Positions 13,178-20,610 of a DNA stretch of 20,627 nucleotides are shown piece by piece; the first letter of the stretch is position 1, and the number at the start of each line of letters is the position of its first letter. The position numbers and the translations under genes were made by a program. The stretch is from a virus, in the IMG/VR virus record IMGVR_UViG_3300025645_000574, positions 1-20,627 of that record; one strand, 5' to 3'. The notes beneath the pieces are model-generated. The model ran no database searches, was not told the DNA's origin, and saw nothing but the letters and a program-made list of their open reading frames with translations.

Positions 13178-15612
13178 GCGTCACCTCTTTGTTTCAAAAG
13201 CTCCCGCTCAATGCCCGCTTGAATGCGTGCTTGAGTCTGAGATTCTTGACTTGCCAGCCTCTGCTGGAAGTTTGCTTCACGTTGAGCAAGTTTTTCACGC
13301 TCCAACTGCAGTTTGGCCTGCTCCTCTGCCACGTCGTTTTGCTCTTGCTGCGCCTTGAGTTGCAGTTCTTGCTCTTTCAACGCAATCAACGGATCGGGTC
13401 CTTGCTGCTCTTGTGGCTGACCTGCCTGCTGAATCTGCTGACCCAGTGCGACAACTTGTTGCATTCCTTGTGCTACAAACTGCGCCACCATCGCTTGGAA
13501 CGGTGCATTGTTCGTAGGATCTGCAATGGCCACATTCGGGTTCTGTTGAGCAAAAGCAGCCTCTGCCTGCTCTTCTGCCATCAACTGAATATGGTTCAAG
13601 ATGTGCTTCTGTATCGTAAGCACCACCTGTGGCAACGTAGCGGCCACACCGCCGGTTACGAACAACAGGTGGGACTGTATGTGCGCCATGTGATCTTGAC
13701 CCTTAAAAGCCTCTAAAGGCACGTTCTCAAGGGCGTCCATGTTTTCCTGCGCAGGATCTTTCGGGCGCACTTCGTCGGGCACTTCAGCGTTCAAGATCTG
13801 ATCTACATTTCTGACACCCATAGCGTCGTAAACTCGACGATATACCTGCGGCATGTTGTGTATCTGCGGCGCCTGCATAGCAAGTTGTAGTTCAGTCTGA
13901 GCCAAAGCGATCCTCTGGCTTTGCGAGAAGATATTTGGGTCAGAAACCGGTAATACGTCTACACGTTCATCAAAATCCTTGGATTTCACCGCCTGATCGG
14001 CCCCCGCAACGGCGTACGGGTACACATCTGGCAGGCTTTCGTTCATCACACGCGCCAAAATCCGAAATTCTACTTTCATGGCGTAATGTAGGCGCTTATG
14101 TATGGCGCTCATAACACGACCGCCTTGCTCAATCATAGCAATCGTCGTGCCAACCGCCGCCGATTGATTGCCATCACCTACCTTCATATCGGTAATAGTT
14201 GCAAATCTTTGAGCCGCGCTGACTACAAAGCCTAAAAGCTGAAATAACGTGCCATCCGGCCCTTTGAAGGGCAAAGGCATCAAACTATCGCGTATCACGC
14301 CGCCCGGAGCGTCTACATCTCTGAATTCACCGGGTTGTAGAGGGTCATCGTCGTCTCTGATCCTCAAACCACGTGCTTTGAAGCCTGCAGGCAGGTTAGA
14401 AAGCGTGCCTGCGTCGATTAATTGACGTAAAGCAGCGGTTGCAGTCCTAGAAAGACCGCCAATCGTGTGAATCAAGCCCATTCCATAGAAACCGAAGCCC
14501 GGTAGGAACTTGTAATGAACAAAATACTGGATTTTGGCCGTCAAAGGGTCGTCTTCACGGTAATTTCTGCGCACTGACAACACTTTGCCGTTGTCTTCAC
14601 TGATCGTAACGATGTAAGGCACTTTGATGCCCGTCATTTCACCGTCTTCGTCCGTGTCTTCGTACCCTTCAAGGTCCAAATCGACATGGCACTCCAACAA
14701 AGTGCAGTCATAATCGACACTAGAAGCCCTCGTTCCGTCAATGTAGTCAATTTCGTCGCTGACACTGGTCGAATCAGGCTGCGAAGGCAGTACTTTGATG
14801 TCCCGGTAGAAGCCGCTGACCTGTTGTTTGCGCAAATCGTTCAATGACATACGCACGATGTGCGTTATGTTCGGACAAGTCTCCAGATCGTTGCTCTCAT
14901 ACGGCACAACAAGATGCTCTGCCGGTATAAATTTACAAACAGGCCGACCTAAAGCGTCGTCGAAGTAAACTTTTTTGAATGTTGACCCTGCCAAGGGCAA
15001 ATAAAACAGCATCTGGTCAAACTCAGGCGTGTATTCCTCCATCACATTAGTGATGTAGTAATTCATAAAGTCTTGAACACGCTTGGCTTGGTCCATCTTG
15101 TCCGTGCTCTGTGAGCCAAGGACCGTGGTTCGTACTGGGCCGCTCGCTGGCAATAGCTCGTTAAACGCCTGCGCTTGGAACTGAACCGCTGCTTCTGCCA
15201 AAAGTGGGTGTGTTACGCCAGTAGCGCCCCGAAAGGGCTCTGTACGCTCTTCGTAGTTGAAGCCCAAAAGCTCAAGGCCCTTGGAGTACGCGTCTTCCCA
15301 ATCCTGTCGAGATGCACGGTTGGCGCTGTATTGATCCATGAGCTCGTTCGAAACTTGGGAAAGCACCGAATCAGGTAGAAACTCTGCAAGGTTGTCGTAA
15401 AAGTCGTCTTCTCGATCTCGATTACGAAACGGGTCAAAGTCTAAAGTAGCGCCGCCATCGTCCTCTTCAACGATCTCAACGCCTTCTATCTCTACACGTG
15501 TCGATATGTCGCCGGGCAAAGCCTCGACTTCCACCGCCTGCACGTCGTCTAAGTCAAGGTCCATACCTTGACGATCCATTAAAGAAACAGGAGGTGTGTC
15601 ACCATTTGCCAT
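13174..15612 (-). CDS. Portal protein (P22-like)
   Basis: The product has 812 residues, the size of large P22-type portals. The N-terminal 60 residues are acidic. The body carries the usual portal sections: a helical start SNELMDQYSANRASRQDWED, a PFRGATGVTHPLLAEAAVQF section, a KVYFDDALGRPVCKFIPAEH section, and a long helical channel region around TATAALRQLIDAGTLSNLPA. The C-terminus (about 730-812) is a Gln/Glu-rich coiled-coil (LKEQELQLKAQQEQNDVAEE), like the barrel extension of P22. It forms the dodecameric ring through which DNA is packaged and partners large terminase and the gp4-like adaptor. The upstream gene ends 3 bases before the ATG with GGAG inside it. Confidence 0.92.
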   Translation of the reverse strand: MANGDTPPVSLMDRQGMDLDLDDVQAVEVEALPGDISTRVEIEGVEIVEEDDGGATLDFDPFRNRDREDDFYDNLAEFLPDSVLSQVSNELMDQYSANRASRQDWEDAYSKGLELLGFNYEERTEPFRGATGVTHPLLAEAAVQFQAQAFNELLPASGPVRTTVLGSQSTDKMDQAKRVQDFMNYYITNVMEEYTPEFDQMLFYLPLAGSTFKKVYFDDALGRPVCKFIPAEHLVVPYESNDLETCPNITHIVRMSLNDLRKQQVSGFYRDIKVLPSQPDSTSVSDEIDYIDGTRASSVDYDCTLLECHVDLDLEGYEDTDEDGEMTGIKVPYIVTISEDNGKVLSVRRNYREDDPLTAKIQYFVHYKFLPGFGFYGMGLIHTIGGLSRTATAALRQLIDAGTLSNLPAGFKARGLRIRDDDDPLQPGEFRDVDAPGGVIRDSLMPLPFKGPDGTLFQLLGFVVSAAQRFATITDMKVGDGNQSAAVGTTIAMIEQGGRVMSAIHKRLHYAMKVEFRILARVMNESLPDVYPYAVAGADQAVKSKDFDERVDVLPVSDPNIFSQSQRIALAQTELQLAMQAPQIHNMPQVYRRVYDAMGVRNVDQILNAEVPDEVRPKDPAQENMDALENVPLEAFKGQDHMAHIQSHLLFVTGGVAATLPQVVLTIQKHILNHIQLMAEEQAEAAFAQQNPNVAIADPTNNAPFQAMVAQFVAQGMQQVVALGQQIQQAGQPQEQQGPDPLIALKEQELQLKAQQEQNDVAEEQAKLQLEREKLAQREANFQQRLASQESQTQARIQAGIERELLKQRGDA

Positions 15613-15614
15613 AT

Positions 15615-17672
15615 CTAAGCTCCAAAGCTACCGATGCCTCGATTCAAGCCTACATCACCCCCGTAGCGCATACCACCCGGATTCGCTATGTCAACAATTT
15701 CGGGATCTTTACGAGCCGGTTTTCCCGGACCCCCGCCACCTTGTCGTACACAAACGGGTTTGCCATTTACAAAGTTCAGGATGTAACCGTTACCACATCG
15801 ATACATTTGCGTAGGTTCTAGTCCAAACGTGCCGGGGGCCGTGCTTTGGGTGCCCGTATTAATAATGCCGGAGTTTTCCCCCGGTGCTGCTGACCCTGCG
15901 GTAAACGCGTCGGGATCAATGTCAGTAAAATCAGTCGTGTCAAACAACGACGGTACCGCTTGTTGAGCTACGGGTTTGTACACAGGCATCGTGTAGCCTG
16001 TTGCACGCTCTTCTTCTGTACCCTCAAACGGCATGTACGTGCGCTGAATGTCCATGCCTTGGGTTGTCGGGAATCCGGTGGTGTATGGCGATATCGTGTC
16101 CGCCACATCGAGATCCACCCGATTGAGTAACGATTGAATACCGGTAAGACCCAGACCGGTCGGTCGACCATACGCTCCCCGATCGATTGCCGTGTCTGTT
16201 TCTGTCGGTGTAGTAAATAACGGCGCTTCGGCTGCTTGTGCGGTTTCTGCGGCCTGCAAAAGCTCACCTTGTGTAGGTGCCTCGTAAATAGGATCGGGAT
16301 CAGGCGTGGCAGCTATCTGTGCTTCCATTGCAACACGATCCGCTGCTTGCTGGGCAGCCAACTGCTCCGCTGCTTGAAGCTGGGCGGCGGCTTCTTGATC
16401 TGCGACTAACTGTGCAGCTTGTTGTGCTGCAAGCTGCTCTGCCGCTAGTTGTTCCGCAGCCAACTGTTCTGCTATCAGGGCCTTTTCTGCTTCTTGGGCA
16501 GCAAGCAATTCAGACGCAAGCCTTTGAGCTTCTTCGGCGGCGGCTTGTTCTTGAGCTATGCGAGCCGCTTCTTGCTGCGCTAATAGATCCGCTGCCGCTT
16601 GCTCGTTTGCAATACGAATGGCTTCTTGTTCTGCCGCCACGCGTACAGCCTCTTCTTCTGCGATTCGGATTTGTTCGGCCTCTTGTGCTGCAAGTACGTC
16701 TGCTGCAGCTTGTTCAGCGGCTAATATTTCTGCTGCGGATGGCCCAGCAACCACAGGGGCTACCTCTGCAGGGGGCAAATAAACAGGGTCGGCAGGAACC
16801 GTTGCAACCGGAGCGGCTACAGGGGCTTCGGCTACCGCCGCCGGAGTGGTTTCGACAGGCGCTGCCGCAACGGGCGTCGTTGCTACAGGAGTGGTAGCTA
16901 CAGGAGTGGTAGCTACCGGCGTAGTAGCCACGGGATCGGCTGCTACTTCTACAGTCTCAACAGGTGTTGTGGCTACCGGCGTTGTGTCGACAGGTCGTGT
17001 ACCGCCGCGATTTTGATAGTTTTCTATGGTCGGGGATTGAAGGACGTCCGTGCCTTCGTATAACAACATGCCCGGTTCAAACGGGGTTTGGTTCGGTGCT
17101 GTGCCATAAATAGTCTGTTCTGGCATGCCTTCGGGGTTTTGGAAAGCCGCCGCCTGTTCAAGAGCCCTTTGTTGCGCTATCAAATCTTGTGTCGTAGGCA
17201 TCGCTGGCGCGGCTGCCGGAGTTGTTTGTGTCGCCTGCTGTGCCGCAAGAGCCTCTGCGGCTTGTGCAGGAACTGCGTAAGCGGGTAATGCAGATGGATC
17301 GATCTGCACATTTGAAAAATCTAGTTCGGGTACAAAACGACCCATGCCTCCACCACGGAACATGCCAACAGGTTCTTGTGTTTCACGTGAAACACGTGCA
17401 AGGGGTCCCTGTGTGTAACCACGCAATAGGCCCGAGAGCCCCGGTCCGATTACACGACCACCTTCTGAAAACCCTTCGGGTGGAAACTGGTCTGGCGGTG
17501 TTTGTTCTTTGATCTGCCGTCGAAGGTCGTTTATTTCGTCCATCGTCTTACGTTGCTTTGCTTCCAGACGTTTGCGAGTCACCGCAGTCATGGACTCTTC
17601 AGCCAACTCCCGCCCTTGTTTCATAGCTCGGCTTTTTGCGGCACCTAACATTCTCAAAAGCATTGGTAGCAT
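15615..17672 (-). CDS. Large Ala/Gln-rich coiled-coil protein of unknown role, contains an embedded parS
   Basis: The product has 685 residues. The N-terminus is helical and basic (MLPMLLRMLGAAKSRAMKQG, RKRLEAKQRKTMDEINDLRR), then Gly-rich segments (GFSEGGRVIGPGLSGLLRGY). Residues about 229-270 are (TTPVA)n repeats; residues 313-450 are an almost continuous Ala/Gln/Glu coiled-coil (AEQLAAEQLAAEQLAAQQAA). The C-terminus has a small ordered part (YRCGNGYILNFVNGKPVCV, 624-642) with two Cys, then a Gly-rich end. GAGGG lies 6 bases before the ATG. Between terminase and portal one would expect a packaging or virion protein, and the shape suggests a fibrous or internal protein. I do not recognise a family. 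The bases for VSRET (94-98) form a perfect parS palindrome. Confidence 0.75.
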   Translation of the reverse strand: MLPMLLRMLGAAKSRAMKQGRELAEESMTAVTRKRLEAKQRKTMDEINDLRRQIKEQTPPDQFPPEGFSEGGRVIGPGLSGLLRGYTQGPLARVSRETQEPVGMFRGGGMGRFVPELDFSNVQIDPSALPAYAVPAQAAEALAAQQATQTTPAAAPAMPTTQDLIAQQRALEQAAAFQNPEGMPEQTIYGTAPNQTPFEPGMLLYEGTDVLQSPTIENYQNRGGTRPVDTTPVATTPVETVEVAADPVATTPVATTPVATTPVATTPVAAAPVETTPAAVAEAPVAAPVATVPADPVYLPPAEVAPVVAGPSAAEILAAEQAAADVLAAQEAEQIRIAEEEAVRVAAEQEAIRIANEQAAADLLAQQEAARIAQEQAAAEEAQRLASELLAAQEAEKALIAEQLAAEQLAAEQLAAQQAAQLVADQEAAAQLQAAEQLAAQQAADRVAMEAQIAATPDPDPIYEAPTQGELLQAAETAQAAEAPLFTTPTETDTAIDRGAYGRPTGLGLTGIQSLLNRVDLDVADTISPYTTGFPTTQGMDIQRTYMPFEGTEEERATGYTMPVYKPVAQQAVPSLFDTTDFTDIDPDAFTAGSAAPGENSGIINTGTQSTAPGTFGLEPTQMYRCGNGYILNFVNGKPVCVRQGGGGPGKPARKDPEIVDIANPGGMRYGGDVGLNRGIGSFGA
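16863..16934 (-). repeat. 15-bp tandem repeats encoding TTPVA
   Basis: About four 15-base units (GTAGCTACAGGAGTG type on the plus strand) encode TTPVATTPVA and so on, residues 247-270 of the surrounding gene. Two further copies lie just upstream at residues 229-239. Short exact units like these often vary in number between related phages. Confidence 0.85.
17379..17394. promoter_or_regulatory. Perfect parS (ParB-binding) palindrome inside a coding sequence
   Basis: TGTTTCACGTGAAACA is a perfect 16-base palindrome that equals the widely conserved bacterial chromosomal parS consensus (TGTTNCACGTGAAACA). A fixed 16-base word is expected about 5 times per million windows of this size. It encodes T-VSRET in the Ala/Gln-rich gene. 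A second CACGTG core lies 9 bases away (17393-17398 region). No ParA or ParB is encoded in the window. Binding in the cell is inferred, not shown. Confidence 0.75.
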
Positions 17673-17696
17673 GACGTGCCCTCAAAAAAATAAAAT

Positions 17697-19172
17697 TTAT
17701 CCATAATAATTAGCCGCCGAAACTAATTGACTCGACGCATAGCCTTCTTCCCAATCGTCACTGGGCAGGCTCACAAAGTTCCCTTGGCGATATCGCATCA
17801 ACGCCTGCGTCGTGCTGTCCACCAAGTCATCGTGGGTCCCGTTCGGGAATGCAGCACACTCTTCAATTACTTCGTGCGCCCAACTCTCATCCGGAGCCCA
17901 GATCATCCCCGCTTCAAACAGCGGAGAGATAGAATGTACTCTTGATAACTTATCATTACCACGACTAGGCGTGAAATTTACAACCGGTATGCCGACCTGC
18001 CGCAGTTCGTGGGTCAGAGGGGTCCCTGTGGCTTTTGCCTCGATAATTACCGTTTCTGGCTCCCAATATTTGTATTGCTCCAACGCAATGTCTTTCAACT
18101 CAGGAAAATCCCATCGCCCCTTCTTCGCATCCAGCAAGATAAGGTTCGCGGGGCCCCCAGCTTCTTCCGGGTAAAACACACCCCACGTAGTAATCGCACT
18201 GTAGTCCGCTGTCTCGCGTTTCGAAAACGCCGTGTCGTAGCTTTGGATTACATACTGCAGGTCCGGGATCGACGCACCTTCCCAAAAACGCCACCACTCT
18301 CGCTTCAATATAGCCAACGTCTCGGACGTCGGCGCCTGTTGATACTGCGCGTTCCACTGGTACGGCGGTATCGACGCCTTGACCGACTCCAACTCCTCTT
18401 TCTTCCAGAACTCAGGCCAAGTGGGCTCGCCAGATGGCAAAATTGCAGGTAATTCAACGACTTCCCACTGATCTGCATTGGGGTCTTTAGTCATTTGACG
18501 GATCAAATTGCCCGTCATGTCCTTCTCAGACCACCGCGTCTGTACCAGAACGATCGCCCCACCCGGCTGTAAACGCTGCCGGGGACCCGCCGTGTACCAC
18601 TCCCACGCATTCTCAAACCCGCTCGCCGACATCGCCGTCTGCTCCGAGTGCGGATCGTCAATAATGATCAAATCACCACCACGGCCCGCCAAGTTCGAAC
18701 CGACACCCACCGCGTAATACATACCACCGGATTTCGTGTCCCAGCGCCCTGACGCCTTACTGTCCACCGACAAGACCGTATTATCGAATATCTCCTGATA
18801 ATCGTCCTGCTCCAGAAGATTCTTGACCTTCCTACCGAAGTTCACCGCAAGTTCGGTCGTATGCGTCGCCTGTATGATCTTCATCGCCGGATTACGACCA
18901 ATCATCCACGCCGGAAACAAAAAAGACGCAAACTCACTCTTCGTATGACGCGGGGGCATGTTGATTATCAACCGCTTCAACGTCCCATTCGCGATCTCTT
19001 CCAACTTCTCAGCAATCAAATAGTGATGCCGACCCGCAATAAACTGCGGCCACATAGAATTTACAAATGGTAAAAAATTATTTTGGCAGGATTCCACACG
19101 CTCAAGTTGCTTCAGACGCAACTCCAAACGTAATTTCTGAACATCCGTGGTCGAATCCAAAGAGAGACTCAT
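17697..19172 (-). CDS. terL: Terminase large subunit
   Basis: The product has 491 residues, a normal length. The ATPase domain has a Walker A variant MPPRHTKSE (72-80) and Walker B DLIIIDDP (167-174), with a coupling motif region QTRWSEKD (211-218). The C-terminal nuclease has the expected acidic residues: SYDTAFS (D313), VIIEAKATG (E378) and GTHDDLVDS (D448/D449), an RNase H-like metal site. It packages DNA through the portal and makes the cuts. The ATG overlaps the TGA of the nuclease gene upstream (ATGA). The AAG-free PPRHTKSE form of the P-loop is usual for this terminase group. Confidence 0.96.
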   Translation of the reverse strand: MSLSLDSTTDVQKLRLELRLKQLERVESCQNNFLPFVNSMWPQFIAGRHHYLIAEKLEEIANGTLKRLIINMPPRHTKSEFASFLFPAWMIGRNPAMKIIQATHTTELAVNFGRKVKNLLEQDDYQEIFDNTVLSVDSKASGRWDTKSGGMYYAVGVGSNLAGRGGDLIIIDDPHSEQTAMSASGFENAWEWYTAGPRQRLQPGGAIVLVQTRWSEKDMTGNLIRQMTKDPNADQWEVVELPAILPSGEPTWPEFWKKEELESVKASIPPYQWNAQYQQAPTSETLAILKREWWRFWEGASIPDLQYVIQSYDTAFSKRETADYSAITTWGVFYPEEAGGPANLILLDAKKGRWDFPELKDIALEQYKYWEPETVIIEAKATGTPLTHELRQVGIPVVNFTPSRGNDKLSRVHSISPLFEAGMIWAPDESWAHEVIEECAAFPNGTHDDLVDSTTQALMRYRQGNFVSLPSDDWEEGYASSQLVSAANYYG

Positions 19173-19588
19173 AGGGGTCCCTGACTCAAATACTCAACAA
19201 GCGGCTCATAGCCCGCCGAGCACGGAAACGTCAAACTCGGCGGCGATGCGTGCATGCCCTTCACCGATACATCCATCACTTGATCTGCTGAATACAATAA
19301 ACACTCCGCTTGTGTGTCCGAGGGCCGCCAACGCTGGACCAATACCCAGCAATTACTGCCCTGATGCCGAACCGCAAAACTGACCTGAAACGGCGACAAC
19401 TTGATCTGATTGCCCTTCGCAACCTTCAACTCGATCATATGCAGCCGCTTGTTACGGTCCATCAACAATAAATCCGGTATACCCGGCGTCTGACTGTTCT
19501 CAATGCGAGTCAGCACCACGTCCGAGTCCAGCTTCTCAATGTTGGACTTTAACGTCTTCCAGAAGTTCGACTCCGTCCGCTTCGACAT
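19169..19588 (-). CDS. PD-(D/E)XK / VRR-NUC-like nuclease in the terminase operon
   Basis: The product has 139 residues. GIPDLLLM (D39), MIELKVAKG (E53-x-K55) and LSPFQVSF (Q68) form the classic PD...ExK...Q layout of the PD-(D/E)XK superfamily, in the small VRR-NUC-like form. The N-terminal SNFWKTLKSNIEKL helix also fits that group. Members are structure-specific or nicking endonucleases; a role in resolving branched DNA before packaging, or in cos/pac cutting, is inferred from its place between terS and terL. Its ATG lies 53 bases inside the end of terS, a longer overlap than elsewhere in the window, and no later start preserves the helix. It overlaps terL by 4 bases. Confidence 0.75.
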   Translation of the reverse strand: MSKRTESNFWKTLKSNIEKLDSDVVLTRIENSQTPGIPDLLLMDRNKRLHMIELKVAKGNQIKLSPFQVSFAVRHQGSNCWVLVQRWRPSDTQAECLLYSADQVMDVSVKGMHASPPSLTFPCSAGYEPLVEYLSQGPL

Positions 19589-20081
19589 TGATTACCTTTT
19601 CACCCAACTGGGCCTTCAACTCGTTCAACGCCTTCACAACCTCTTCTTTCGACATCTGGTCAATCGACCCGTGACGAACTTCACTCTTGTTGACGTAGAT
19701 GTCACCTTGGGCCAAGCCCCGTGCTTTCTCAGCCTGCACCGCAGCACTGTACGCCCCGGCTTCCAGAGCCTCGTCACGTATTCGTTGCAGATCTCTTATG
19801 TGTCGCGAGTAGTTAACCTCGTACTTCTCCGCTAACTCACGTCGCCGCTCACGCAGCGCCTTCGCAATATGCGGTGATTTGTTCGGATTTAACATCTCAT
19901 ACGCACGGGTGTGCGCACCTTTGACACTGAATCCCGCCTCTGCGGCCAGATTACGGAGCGTATCCTGACCCTCTCGCGTCGCAACCAACTCGACAAACTT
20001 CACTTGCTTTCCGGTTAGCCGACTATTTTCCGTTACGCGCGGGCGGCCACGCGTTTCAACTTTTCCTGCCTCTTTAGCCAT
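19536..20081 (-). CDS. terS: Terminase small subunit
   Basis: The product has 181 residues. A basic start (RGRPR) is followed by an N-terminal helix-turn-helix section LTGKQVKFVELVATREGQDT ... AAEAGFSVKGAHTRAYEMLN, the DNA-recognition domain of small terminases, then a central oligomerising coiled region (RHIRDLQRIRDEALEAGAYS) and an acidic C-terminal tail (VEADGVELLEDVKVQH) that would contact the large subunit. It selects the packaging start site and hands DNA to TerL. The ribosome site is weak (GGGA 10 bases upstream). It is the first gene after the GC-rich non-coding region, where a pac or cos site might lie. Confidence 0.85.
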   Translation of the reverse strand: MAKEAGKVETRGRPRVTENSRLTGKQVKFVELVATREGQDTLRNLAAEAGFSVKGAHTRAYEMLNPNKSPHIAKALRERRRELAEKYEVNYSRHIRDLQRIRDEALEAGAYSAAVQAEKARGLAQGDIYVNKSEVRHGSIDQMSKEEVVKALNELKAQLGEKVINVEADGVELLEDVKVQH

Positions 20082-20346
20082 GCATCAAATCCCATATCAG
20101 AGTGGACTTGGGACGCAAATATAGCACTTTTTTATCACAGTTAAAGGCCCTTGGTACTTCGTTGGTTTTTATTGTGAATTGTTTGCGTGAAACCTGCACC
20201 TTTACACGCTTTGTTTTTTTTACCCAACGGCCGCGTTGGAATCGCCGGGGCGTCGATCCCTGTGCATTGTTGTTAGCCTCTATTGTCCGGGGGACCCGAG
20301 CCGGGGACCCGGGCCCGGGGGCCATGCTGCGCGGACCGGGGGCCAA
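20074..20346 (-). CDS. Doubtful ORF upstream of terS (90 aa)
   Basis: This open frame begins within the GC-rich boxes (MAPGPRSMAPGPGSPARVPR) and ends 8 bases inside terS (ATGGCTAA). The last 45 residues (VSRKQFTIKTNEVPRAFNCD ... RPKSTLIWDLMHG) have a more protein-like composition. There is no ribosome site at the first ATG, the start is simply translated repeat, and a candidate promoter lies inside. It is probably non-coding, but the neat overlap with terS keeps the possibility open. Confidence 0.2.
   Translation of the reverse strand: MAPGPRSMAPGPGSPARVPRTIEANNNAQGSTPRRFQRGRWVKKTKRVKVQVSRKQFTIKTNEVPRAFNCDKKVLYLRPKSTLIWDLMHG
20118..20145 (-). promoter_or_regulatory. Weak candidate promoter for the packaging operon
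   Basis: On the minus strand TTTAAC (20145-20140), a 16-base spacer and TATATT (20123-20118) lie about 37 bases before the terS ATG, in an AT-rich stretch. The -10 matches 5 of 6 sigma70 bases; the -35 only 3 of 6. Phage late genes often use other polymerases, so this is tentative. Confidence 0.3.
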
Positions 20347-20540
20347 TATTCGCGGACCTTGGAAGTTAAAAAACGGCCCAAAATGACTTCCACGTTTTTA
20401 AAAACACAAACGTCCACGGGGCGCGGGCCTTGGATCACGGCCGGCGAATCGCGGACCGGGGGCCATGCGCCGGGGCCAATGGATCACGCACCACGGGGCG
20501 CGGTACGAATCAGGCCGCCCGGGGGAGGCGGGCCGGGGCC
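20245..20540. repeat. Cluster of eight CCGGGG boxes
   Basis: Eight copies fall within 296 bases. Spacings are 42, 14, 14, 21, 120, 14 and 63; all but one are multiples of 7. Several copies share the extension GGCCA(A/T). Only scattered single copies were seen in the rest of the window. Confidence 0.7.
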
Positions 20541-20564
20541 TGTTTAACCGGTAAAACGGCAGGC

Positions 20565-20591
20565 AAAAAAAAGGCCCGCACATGGCGGGCC
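20565..20591 (-). terminator. Rho-independent terminator of the upstream gene
   Basis: On the minus strand a perfect 7-bp GC stem (GGCCCGC / GCGGGCC, 20573-20591) with a 5-base loop is followed by eight T. It lies 20 bases after the stop codon at 20611-20613 and separates the upstream gene from the packaging operon. Confidence 0.85.
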
Positions 20592-20610
20592 AAATCGATC
20601 GACCGATCGG

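Larger units (their letters stand above)
20085..20564. other. GC-rich non-coding region with CCGGGG boxes and AT-rich palindrome
   Basis: About 480 bases hold no convincing gene; open frames here are Pro/Arg/Gly/Ala products of repeats. CCGGGG boxes start at 20245, 20287, 20301, 20315, 20336, 20456, 20470 and 20533. GCGGACCGGGGGCCA occurs twice, exactly 120 bases apart (20331 and 20451), and GGATCACG twice (20432, 20481). Between the box groups lie a 12-base palindrome GTTTTTAAAAAC (20394-20405) and an inverted repeat TGGAAGT/ACTTCCA (20360-20392). A hairpin CCAACG-GCCG-CGTTGG is at 20224-20239. The layout, between an upstream terminator and terS, suits an origin, pac/cos site or control region. 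Confidence 0.6.

Noticed and set aside
16319-16897. Plus-strand 192-residue Leu/Gln-rich frame
   Set aside because: Antisense product of the Ala/Gln coiled-coil codons of the 685-residue gene.
18680-18700. GTTCGAACC resembling a tRNA T-loop
   Set aside because: It lies in well-supported terL coding sequence and no acceptor or anticodon stems surround it.
20181-20194. GCGTGAAACC as a second parS-like half-site upstream of terS
   Set aside because: Only one arm matches; the other arm and the core do not align (about 10 of 16), within chance for 20 kb.
20224-20239. Hairpin CCAACG-GCCG-CGTTGG as a terminator
   Set aside because: The T tract lies before the stem on the plus strand and A's follow on the minus strand, so it is the wrong layout for either strand.
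20398-20583. Pro/Arg-rich minus-strand open frame and the matching plus-strand frames at 20102-20547
   Set aside because: Translations of GC-rich repeat boxes, overlapping a terminator hairpin, with no ribosome site.
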